Source: JANQMX01 sp965247175 (GTDB taxonomy: Bacteria > Pseudomonadota > Alphaproteobacteria > Kiloniellales > DSM-21159). Taken from it: a DNA stretch of 64,000 nt. Each line of letters begins with the position of its first letter. The first letter of the stretch is position 1. The stretch spans positions 2,852,001-2,916,000 of the forward strand of contig OZ252006.1 in the NCBI GenBank assembly GCA_965247175.1. The letters run 5' to 3'. The notes under the pieces are model-generated. The model was not told the DNA's origin. It searched no databases and saw nothing but the letters and a program-made list of their open reading frames with translations. Made by a program: the position numbers and the translations under genes. Positions 49,849 through 56,715 of the stretch are shown piece after piece.

Positions 49849-51494
49849 AAAGTGCCGTCGTAGGATTTGCGGTCGATCTCGCAGGCGATGACCGTGAAGC
49901 CCTGGCGCCTTTGCGCCGCCTCCAGCTCCTCCGTGAGCCGCTCGGCATCGCGCACCGACACGCCGTGCCCACCGAGCGCCTGGGCAACGGCCGGGAAGTC
50001 GGTGCGGCCGAAGTCGACACCCAGGTTCGGTAGCTGGTCGCGCCGCTGCTTCAGCTCGATCAAGGCGAGGGAGGCATCGACGAAGACCACGACGATCACC
50101 GGAAGCTCGAGATCGCGCAGGGTGGCCAGCTCGCCCAGCACCATCTCCAGGCCGGCATCGCCGGTGAAGGCGACGACGGGCGTTTCGGGCGCGGCGAGCT
50201 TGTAGCCGATCGCAAGCGGCAGAGCGCAGCCCATGGTGCAGAGCCCGGTGGACTGCAGCAGACCGCGCTCGTGGTAGCACTCCCAGACTTGGCTGAGCAG
50301 GATGCGATGGGCGCCGGAGTCCACGGTCGCCACCGTGTTGCGTGGCATGGCCGCGCGCGTGGCTTCGATGGCCTGGGTCGGGCCCCAGGTCCCGCCGCTC
50401 GAAAAGAAGTCCTTGAGCGCGGCAAGGGCGGCCTGCGCTTCACCGCCGGGCCAGGAGGCCGCGGGTGCCGTGCCCTCGCCGCGCAGCGCCGCGAGACCGG
50501 CGCCGATGTCGCCGATGAAGCTCTGGCTGGCTTGATGGACGTAGTGGTGGTTGGGCGTGGTCGAAAACTCGATCACCTTGGCCGGATCCCAAGGATCGCA
50601 CCAGCCGCTGCGCATCTCGATCGGGTCATAGCCGGCGGCGATAATGAGGTCAGCCTGGGCCATGAGCGGCAGGAGGATCTTGTCAGCCTCCGGCGAGAGA
50701 CCGGCGCCGCCCAACGCCAGAGCGTCGTCTTCCGGCAGGATGCCCTTGGCCTTGTAGGTGGTGATCAGCGGGATGGAGAGATCGCGGCAGAAGGCGGCGA
50801 CCTCGGCGGCCGCCGAGTCCTCTTCTCCCAATCCAAGGACTTCGAGACCGGCCACCATCAGGGGACGCTTCGCCCGGGCGAGCTTGGCCCGCGCGGCCTC
50901 CAGCGCCGGGCCAAGTTGAGGCGCCCCCACCAGGGGTTGGCTGCGCGGCGCGACGAGCACCTCCTGCTCTTCGGCACGAGCAAGGGAAATCGGCAGGTCG
51001 AGATGCACCGGTCCGGGTGGACTGTCGCACGCCAGCGCCAAGGCCTTGTCGACCATCACATCCACCGCACCCGAGGCCATGCGAAAGCTCGCGCGTGTGA
51101 TCGGCGCCAAGAGCGCACCGTGATCGAAGACCTGGTGGGTGTAGCGCTGGGCGACGTCGGCATCGACGCAGCCGCTCAGGAAGATCAGCGGCACCCGGTC
51201 CTGCTCGGCGTTGGCGACCACGTTGACTGCGTTGGCGACGCCCGGACCGATGGTCGCCAGCAGCACGCCCGGCGCCCCGTTGGCGTGATAGACGCCCTCG
51301 GCCATGAAGCCGGCGCTGTTCTCATGCTTGGTCAGCACGAAGCGCAGGCCGGCGTCGGACAGCGCCTCCATGATGGCCAGGGTCTCGCCGCCGGGAATAC
51401 CGAAGGCATGGGTGCAGCCCGCCTGTGCCAGACGGCGGGCGATGAGCTCGGCGGCGCTGCGCGCGGGCGACGGCGCAAGCTGAACGTCAGCCAT
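49845..51494 (-). CDS. Thiamine-diphosphate-dependent acetolactate synthase-like enzyme
   Basis: This 549-residue enzyme has the three-domain ThDP architecture. The cofactor-activating glutamate is in FVLTKHENSAGFMAEG. The Mg/ThDP motif starts GDAGLEMVLGELATLRDLEL, but the usual Asn-Asn that closes the motif reads Val-Asp (VVFVDASLALIEL), a variant. It need not be a true acetolactate synthase: the family also includes sulfoacetaldehyde acetyltransferases, oxalyl-CoA decarboxylases and guanidino-oxopentanoate decarboxylases. Its start overlaps the ACAD-like gene by 8 bases, so the two are coupled. No small regulatory subunit is adjacent; the ACT-like protein lies about 8.5 kb away. Confidence 0.87.
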   Translation of the reverse strand: MADVQLAPSPARSAAELIARRLAQAGCTHAFGIPGGETLAIMEALSDAGLRFVLTKHENSAGFMAEGVYHANGAPGVLLATIGPGVANAVNVVANAEQDRVPLIFLSGCVDADVAQRYTHQVFDHGALLAPITRASFRMASGAVDVMVDKALALACDSPPGPVHLDLPISLARAEEQEVLVAPRSQPLVGAPQLGPALEAARAKLARAKRPLMVAGLEVLGLGEEDSAAAEVAAFCRDLSIPLITTYKAKGILPEDDALALGGAGLSPEADKILLPLMAQADLIIAAGYDPIEMRSGWCDPWDPAKVIEFSTTPNHHYVHQASQSFIGDIGAGLAALRGEGTAPAASWPGGEAQAALAALKDFFSSGGTWGPTQAIEATRAAMPRNTVATVDSGAHRILLSQVWECYHERGLLQSTGLCTMGCALPLAIGYKLAAPETPVVAFTGDAGLEMVLGELATLRDLELPVIVVVFVDASLALIELKQRRDQLPNLGVDFGRTDFPAVAQALGGHGVSVRDAERLTEELEAAQRRQGFTVIACEIDRKSYDGTF

Positions 51495-52710
51495 GGGCGC
51501 GCTTGGCCTCCCCGTCCCGCTCCATCAGTTCGAGATAACCGTCGCGGGTCTGCGGCAGCTTGCGGCCGAGCAGGCCGCCGGCGACCACGGTGCGCAGGAT
51601 CTGCGCCGTGCCGCCGCCGATAGTGAACATGCGCGCATCGCGCACCATGCGCTCCAGCGGCAGATCGCGGCTGTAGCCGGCGGCCCCGAAAATCTGCAGT
51701 GCGTCGTTGGTCACCTTCTGCCCCATCTCCGCGGCGAAGATCTTGGCCTGTGCCGCCGCGACCATGTCGGGAAAGCCGTCCCCGGCCCCTGCGGCGGCCT
51801 TGTGAATGAGCAACCGGGCCGCCGAGAGCTGCATGCTCATGTCGGCCAGCATCCATTGCAAGCCCTGAAACTCCGCGATCGGGCGGCCGAACTGCTCGCG
51901 CCTCTGGGCATAGTCGAGCGCCAGCTCGTAAGCCCCTTGGGCGAGGCCCAGGGACACAGCCGCCGCGCCCACCCGCTGACTGTTATAGGCGTCCATCAGG
52001 CCGGCGAAGCCCTGCTGCAGCCCACTGGGCGGCCGCAGCATCATCTCGGCCGGGACCGCCAGGTTGCGGAAGATCACCTCGGTCTCGGGGATGCCGCGCA
52101 AGCCCATGGTATGCGTGCGCTTGCCGATCTCCAGCCCCTCTGCCTCGCCGCGGACGGCGATGAAGCCGGCGATGCCCTGCTCGCGGCCTTGTTCGTCGAA
52201 GACGCGGGCGAAAATGATGTGGAGCTTGGAAACTCCGCCGCCTGTGATCCAGTGCTTCTTGCCGTTCAGGATGTAGTGGTCGCCACGCTGATCGGCCCGG
52301 GTCGTCAGTTCGGAAGCGGCGCTGCCGGCCTCCGGCTCGGTGATGCAGATCGCCGGCTTATCGCCGGCCAGGACCAAGCCGGCCGCCAACTGCCTCTGCG
52401 CTTCGTTGCCGTATTTCATGATGGCGGCGATGCCGCCCATGTTGGCTTCGACGACGATGCGTGCGGTTATGCCGCAAACCTTGGCCATCTCCTCGACCAC
52501 CAGGGTCGCATCCAAGAAGCTCAGCCCGCGCCCACCGTAAGCGGCTGGAATGGTCATTCCCATAAAGCCGGCTTCGGTCAGTGTCTCAACGTTGTCCCAG
52601 GGATAAGCTTCGGTCCGGTCGATACGGGCCGCGCGCTCGGCGATAACATGGCGCGCCAGGTCCGCCGCCTGCTTTCGAAGCGTCTCCTGGTCGGGTGTGA
52701 GCTGGAACAA
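51487..52710 (-). CDS. Acyl-CoA dehydrogenase-family protein lacking the usual catalytic glutamate
   Basis: This 407-residue protein starts at TTG 52710, 5 bases after AAGGAGG; the frame is open further upstream without family sequence. The ACAD fold is clear: EEMAKVCGITARIVVEANMG, AICITEPEAGSAASELTT, NGKKHWITGGGVSKLHI and a C-terminal helical domain. The catalytic Glu normally lies in xEGT near the C-terminus or in an alternative helix position. Here these read FTIGGGTAQIL and AYNSQRVGAA, so no Glu is at either site. Some family members without it act as desulfinases or on altered chemistry. It is coupled to the ThDP gene. Confidence 0.88.
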   Translation of the reverse strand: MFQLTPDQETLRKQAADLARHVIAERAARIDRTEAYPWDNVETLTEAGFMGMTIPAAYGGRGLSFLDATLVVEEMAKVCGITARIVVEANMGGIAAIMKYGNEAQRQLAAGLVLAGDKPAICITEPEAGSAASELTTRADQRGDHYILNGKKHWITGGGVSKLHIIFARVFDEQGREQGIAGFIAVRGEAEGLEIGKRTHTMGLRGIPETEVIFRNLAVPAEMMLRPPSGLQQGFAGLMDAYNSQRVGAAAVSLGLAQGAYELALDYAQRREQFGRPIAEFQGLQWMLADMSMQLSAARLLIHKAAAGAGDGFPDMVAAAQAKIFAAEMGQKVTNDALQIFGAAGYSRDLPLERMVRDARMFTIGGGTAQILRTVVAGGLLGRKLPQTRDGYLELMERDGEAKRAHG

Positions 52711-52917
52711 ATCTGCCTCCTTGGCCGCCCCGGGGCCGTTCACGATCACGAAAATATGATGCGCTTTGCCAGCGGCAAAGGCCAGCGACAAAGGCCGACG
52801 GCAAAGGTGAACATCGCCCTGTGCATGAGCTATCCCTCCGCAGCCTGCCAAGACCGGCAACGCACTGTACGGAGGGGCAGGATCGCAGCATGGAATGAAG
52901 CAATCGCACACGCGCAA

Positions 52918-52968
52918 GGGCCGCGCATACGAATGGGCCCCGCATACGCATGAGCCGCGCACGCGAAC
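52918..52968. repeat. Imperfect 17-base tandem repeat, three copies
   Basis: Copies at 52918-52934, 52935-52951 and 52952-52968 share GGGCCSCGCATACGMAT, the third being most diverged. A weaker fourth copy may precede them. The repeats end where the hairpin arm GGGCGGC begins. Confidence 0.7.
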
Positions 52969-52998
52969 GGGCGGCCCGACCGTTGGGTCGAGCCGCCC
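52969..52998 (-). terminator. Strong GC hairpin downstream of the VPLPA-type gene
   Basis: GGGCGGC and GCCGCCC arms enclose an inner CGACC/GGTCG stem and a short loop. It lies about 65 bases after the stop of the minus-strand gene. No T-run follows on either strand, so it may stabilise an mRNA end or halt polymerase in part. Confidence 0.45.
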
Positions 52999-53064
52999 GC
53001 TCGAAGCAGCAATCAGTGTCTTCAGGGGGGTTGCGGAACTCCCCTTGAGAACGATGCCTTGTGC

Positions 53065-53946
53065 TTACGCCGCCTTGCTGCGGAAGCGGCGGAAGCCAGC
53101 CAGCGCAGCGAGACCCGAGAGGAACAGCCAAGCAGCTGCCGGCAGCGGCACCGCCTGAACGGTGAACTCGATGGCGAAGCTACGCGGCAAGTCGGCACCG
53201 TCTTCGATCACGAGCTGGAGATCGCCCGTGGCGGCGGCGGCAAGCAGGTCGAGGCTGTCCTCGCCACTGTCCAGGTAGTCGCGCAGCTTGAACGCCGTGG
53301 CCGCCGTGTCGCCCGTCGAATCGAGGGTATTGCCCATCGAATCTTCGATACGAATGCTGTCGATGTTCGAGCTCTCGTCACCGGACAGATTGTCGAGCGT
53401 CGTGGTTCCCTCCGTCACAAAGGGACCGGCGAGCTCCACCGTCTCGACCTGCGGGAGAACCTCGGCGTCGGTCACGCTCACCAGGATCCCAGGCGCATTG
53501 CCTGCAACGCTGATGTTGACCGGGATTGTATAGCCGGTATCGGCCCGCAGAGTTTGGAGGCCGGCCACCCAGTCGCCGCCACTCTCGGTCGGGCCGTTCG
53601 GGCTGGCGGAAAGGCCGAAGACGTCGAACCAGACGCGACGGAAATTCCGAATCTCCATGCGAATGGTCGCCGTTTCCCCGGCAGCGAGGTTCAGCGTGTC
53701 ATTCGCAACGTCGAAGGGATTGCCGTTGACGGTGACCACGAGCGGATCGTTATCGACCACGTCACCGACGCTGATGGTTCCACCAGGCGGGACGACGGAC
53801 AGGCCACCGGCACCTGAATCACAGGTATTAATACCGTTAAATGTATTCGTACAGATTGTCGGCGCTACCAGACTCGCCGCAAAGACCTGTGGCGTTGCCA
53901 CAAAGGCAAGCGCGGCCACAGCCATGACCCCAACCAAGCACCTCAT
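53065..53946 (-). CDS. Exported VPLPA-CTERM/PEP-CTERM-type sorted protein
   Basis: This 293-residue protein starts at ATG 53946, 6 bases after AAGGAG. Residues 1-23 are a signal peptide (MAVAALAFVATPQVFA). The C-terminus is VPLPAAAWLFLSGLAALAGF plus RRFRSKAA: the VPLPA variant of the PEP-CTERM anchor, with hydrophobic helix and basic end. The body is beta-rich with two early cysteines and asparagine/aspartate-rich loops and no known enzyme motif. It should be exported and processed by an exosortase. A second PEP-type protein is at 11355-11933. No exosortase gene is present. The DNA just upstream is AT-rich. Confidence 0.85.
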   Translation of the reverse strand: MRCLVGVMAVAALAFVATPQVFAASLVAPTICTNTFNGINTCDSGAGGLSVVPPGGTISVGDVVDNDPLVVTVNGNPFDVANDTLNLAAGETATIRMEIRNFRRVWFDVFGLSASPNGPTESGGDWVAGLQTLRADTGYTIPVNISVAGNAPGILVSVTDAEVLPQVETVELAGPFVTEGTTTLDNLSGDESSNIDSIRIEDSMGNTLDSTGDTAATAFKLRDYLDSGEDSLDLLAAAATGDLQLVIEDGADLPRSFAIEFTVQAVPLPAAAWLFLSGLAALAGFRRFRSKAA

Positions 53947-54446
53947 CGCTAGCTCCTTTCCAAGCAAGACTCGTTGCGACTTCAGACCGCAACCCCCAAA
54001 GAATCTCCCCGGTCTACCCAGAAGTCGCCATGGGCTTACTCCGGAAGACACGCGCAAGTTAGCAGAAAATTTGTCGAAAATCAAAAGTCTGATTCGTGAC
54101 AGACCGCCGGATGGCCCTTGGCGAAAGCACTCGCGGGCATTGGGAAAATGGTTAACTTCCTCCCCTTTAGCTGGCAATTAACTTTCTAAGCGCTTAGGCC
54201 ACAAGACGATCTCACAATTTTGCTGTCTCACTTCGTTATTGTGAAACTCCTGTGACAGGAGCGCCAGAAAAGCCTCATTACCGCGAGTCCGTTCCAGAAT
54301 ATTTGCCATAATCCATTGTGCTGTTAACCTTTTTGTGAACTCGATGGGACTCAGCCGGTCCGCGATGCTGGCAATTTGGCTGGCATTTGTGTAGTATCCG
54401 ACCCGTCTTGGCATGTGATCGTGATCTTGGGGGATTGTCACATCTT
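53947..54446. other. AT-rich intergenic region with one doubtful ORF
   Basis: This 500-base gap between the VPLPA-type gene and the LuxR-type gene is richer in A and T than its surroundings, with several GTTAAC-like words (54150, 54170, 54317). It holds one doubtful minus-strand ORF at 54178-54441, listed separately. I see no RNA gene or terminator in it. Confidence 0.5.
54178..54441 (-). CDS. Hypothetical small protein (doubtful)
   Basis: An 87-codon minus-strand frame starts at GTG 54441, or at ATG 54414 for 78 residues. The sequence (YYTNASQIASIADRLSPIEF, RLTAQWIMANILERTRGNEA) reads like a helical soluble protein rather than an antisense shadow, and no larger gene overlaps it. But there is no ribosome binding site, and the base composition differs from neighbouring genes. 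I recognise no family. It could be a real diverged gene or chance. Confidence 0.3.
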   Translation of the reverse strand: MTIPQDHDHMPRRVGYYTNASQIASIADRLSPIEFTKRLTAQWIMANILERTRGNEAFLALLSQEFHNNEVRQQNCEIVLWPKRLES

Positions 54447-55610
54447 ATGACCGATGCGCTTGGGGGAGCAGGGGCAACGCATGCGTTGCCGTCGGCGAAG
54501 GCGACCACGGAGCCTTCTCTACTATTTCAACCAATACTGGAGCTCTTCGCCTCCGACGGCATGCTGCTCTTGGGGCGAAGCCGTGCCGACGGACCCTGGC
54601 GGCCACTGGTCAGCATCAGGGTGCAATGCCGCTGGGCGGAGATCGTGCTCGACAAGGATCTGGGTTGGCAGCGCCGGGCCAGCGGCGCCGGTTTCTGGCG
54701 CCAGCCGCGCAGCGGCGGACAGCTCAAGCTGAGTGGCGTGAAGATCCTGGACGGCACGCCGGCCGGATGCGAAGTCGGCTCGGCGATCTGCGGTCTCTTA
54801 AAGGGCGAAGCGGAGCGGCAATACCTGGTCGTATTGGTGCGGCAGGGGGACGAAGACCCCTTCACCAACGATGCGGCCGAGAAGCTGCGCAGCTATGCGC
54901 CTCATCTGCGTACGCTGCTCGAGCTTGGCTTGAGCGCACGCCAGGAGCACAAGACGGCGCTCTATCTCAAGCAGACGATCGACGCGCTCTCGCCGGCCAT
55001 CTTCGGCACGGACGCCCAGGCCCGCGTCTGGCTGACCAACGTCAGTGCCGACGAGTACCTGAGCGAGGGAGAAGACTTTCGGGTCGGCGGCGGCGTGCTG
55101 GAGATGAACTGCCGGGAGGCGACGCACGAGCTGCATCAGGGTATCTGGCGCGCCGCGCAGGACGCCGGCAGCCTGCCGAGCGGCTATCTCGAACTCGACG
55201 TGCGCAAACCGGACCGGCCGGAGGGGCTGCGCGTACTGGTCCGTCCGCTGCAGCACTCGAGCGACGAGCGGCGGCGCGAGAAGGTGCTGGTGATCGTACC
55301 CGGCGCCCGCGAAGGGCGGCTGCTCGAGCATCTGATGTCCCGTTTCGACCTGACCTTGGCGGAGGCCAAGCTGGCCCACCGCCTGGCCGGCGGCGCCTCG
55401 CTGAAGGACGCGGCCGGCGCGCTGGGCATTCGCGAGCAGACGGCACGAACCTACCTGAAGCGGGTCTTCCACAAGACGGAAACCGGCCGGCAGGCAGAGC
55501 TCGTGCACAAGATCGCGGTGGAGCCGCTTGTCCGCAGCCACGACAAGCTCGCCGGCCCCTCGGCTCAAGCACTGCCAACGACCGGCAGCGGCTGGCAGAC
55601 CGAGCAGTAA
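54447..55610 (+). CDS. LuxR-type helix-turn-helix regulator
   Basis: This 387-residue protein has a long N-terminal part with no recognised domain. A possible sensor region around 190-290 (FGTDAQARVWLTNVSADEYL) has a PAS-like look. The C-terminal LuxR-type HTH is at about 305-365: FDLTLAEAKLAHRLAGGASL, KDAAGALGIREQTARTYLKR and VFHKTETGRQAELV. The start at ATG 54447 is preferred to the TTG at 54387. It sits 90 bases before the coiled-coil membrane protein gene and upstream of the RTX/type I secretion genes, so it may control them. The signal is unknown. Confidence 0.85.
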   Translation: MTDALGGAGATHALPSAKATTEPSLLFQPILELFASDGMLLLGRSRADGPWRPLVSIRVQCRWAEIVLDKDLGWQRRASGAGFWRQPRSGGQLKLSGVKILDGTPAGCEVGSAICGLLKGEAERQYLVVLVRQGDEDPFTNDAAEKLRSYAPHLRTLLELGLSARQEHKTALYLKQTIDALSPAIFGTDAQARVWLTNVSADEYLSEGEDFRVGGGVLEMNCREATHELHQGIWRAAQDAGSLPSGYLELDVRKPDRPEGLRVLVRPLQHSSDERRREKVLVIVPGAREGRLLEHLMSRFDLTLAEAKLAHRLAGGASLKDAAGALGIREQTARTYLKRVFHKTETGRQAELVHKIAVEPLVRSHDKLAGPSAQALPTTGSGWQTEQ

Positions 55611-55700
55611 CGAATTCTTTAGCCAACAAATTTTAAGTTGGTTTAACCTCTTAGGCGGGCACTGATATTATCCGCGGGGCCCGCCGGATCGGATAGTTCT

Positions 55701-56393
55701 ATGGCCAAAGAAGCAGTTGACCAGCCTGAAGCTTTTGATCGCGCAGCCGACGAAGATGCGCCGATCATCGACCTCGAGAGTCGTGAGGTAAAGAACCTCA
55801 CGCCGGAGGACGCCAAGGCCCCGCCCACCGTTGCGGCCTTGGATGGCGAGCCTGCGCCTAAGAGCGAGGCACCGGCCGACGACAATGCCGGCGAGAACGG
55901 CGGCGAAGCTGGAGAAGGTGAGCCGACCGAGACGCTCGGCAAGCTGCTCGCCGCGATCGAAGGCCTCCGCGAAGGGCGCGACGCCATCAGCATGCGGCGC
56001 GACCTGGTCAGCCTGCATGACAAGCTGATGCCTGAGATTCAGGCTTCGCGGGATGCGGCCAAGCAGTCCGAAGCCTCCATTGAGAAGCTCGCCGAGTCAG
56101 GCGACGACGCGAAGGTCATGCTGGCCAAGATCGACGGCTCGATCAGCGGGCTGGAAGGCTACCTGCTGGTCAATCTCGAAGAACGCCTTCAGACGGTCAC
56201 CGACAGCATCCAGAACGCTCAGGGCGGCAGCCGCACGTCGAAATGGCTGAAGCTCGCCGTGTTCGGCAACTTTGTGCTGACCATCTTTGTGCTCTGCCTG
56301 CTGATCTGGCCGACGGAAAGCCAGGGCTTCCTGAACGCGCTTGCGTCCTTCAGCTTCGACGAGTGGCTGACCAGCCTGCAGCCGCGGCCATAG
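55701..56393 (+). CDS. Coiled-coil protein with a C-terminal transmembrane helix
   Basis: This 230-residue protein is of no recognised family. Residues 1-90 are acidic, proline/alanine/glutamate-rich and likely disordered. Residues about 95-175 are predicted helical coiled coil (EIQASRDAAKQSEASIEKLA, YLLVNLEERLQTVTDSIQNA). A transmembrane helix spans about 187-206 (LAVFGNFVLTIFVLCLLIW), leaving a short C-terminal tail. It would be a tail-anchored inner-membrane protein with a cytosolic coiled coil. It lies between a LuxR-type regulator and the RTX gene, so a part in that secretion unit is possible. Confidence 0.7.
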   Translation: MAKEAVDQPEAFDRAADEDAPIIDLESREVKNLTPEDAKAPPTVAALDGEPAPKSEAPADDNAGENGGEAGEGEPTETLGKLLAAIEGLREGRDAISMRRDLVSLHDKLMPEIQASRDAAKQSEASIEKLAESGDDAKVMLAKIDGSISGLEGYLLVNLEERLQTVTDSIQNAQGGSRTSKWLKLAVFGNFVLTIFVLCLLIWPTESQGFLNALASFSFDEWLTSLQPRP

Positions 56394-56715
56394 AGTCCTT
56401 CGGCGGCAAGCAGTTTAACATTAGTTAAACTTTTAACCTTAACGACCGAGCGAGTTCGCCGGCCCTGGTCCTGCGCGCTCTGCAGTCGCATCACGGTTGA
56501 TTGAACCCGGAAAAATCTACTCTTTTACATGCATTTGTGCTATATGTGTGGTGAAGCTGATGCTTCGACTTTGCCGCCCGCGTTGGGGATTTGGGCGCTT
56601 AGTCATTAGATTTTTTCATGCAACGGAGCGCCCGATCGGAGGAAGATCGGCGCCCCGTGCTTAGGGGGTTCGGGGTCTTGAATAAGTCCAGCTCAGGACT
56701 TGGCACGACGCGTTC
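56394..56715. other. Leader/promoter region before the RTX gene
   Basis: These 322 bases contain an AT-rich inverted repeat (56413-56430), a cluster of TTAA words (56415-56442), an AT-rich patch around 56515-56550 and a hairpin with GGAGGAA in its loop (56628-56653). A 64-codon frame (56618-56812) overlaps the RTX start and may be a leader peptide or chance. No clear -35/-10 pair was identified. Confidence 0.5.
56413..56430 (+). terminator. AT-rich hairpin after the coiled-coil gene
   Basis: GTTTAAC (56413-56419) and GTTAAAC (56424-56430) are perfect 7-base arms with a 4-base loop, followed by TTTT. It is 20 bases after the coiled-coil stop. The stem is AT-rich, so a protein-binding site is an equal alternative. 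Confidence 0.4.

Larger units (their letters stand above)
52711..53064. other. Intergenic region with 17-base tandem repeats and a hairpin
   Basis: Between the ACAD-like start and the VPLPA-type gene stop lie 354 bases without a convincing gene. They hold three imperfect 17-base tandem repeats (52918-52968) followed directly by a strong hairpin (52969-52998), and the ACAD ribosome site AAGGAGG next to 52716. A short open frame over the repeats has no coding character. Confidence 0.6.

Noticed and set aside
55633..56442. CtrA-type sites from the TTAA clusters
   Set aside because: The TTAA pairs are 6 bases apart or at other distances, not the 7 of the TTAA-N7-TTAA consensus.
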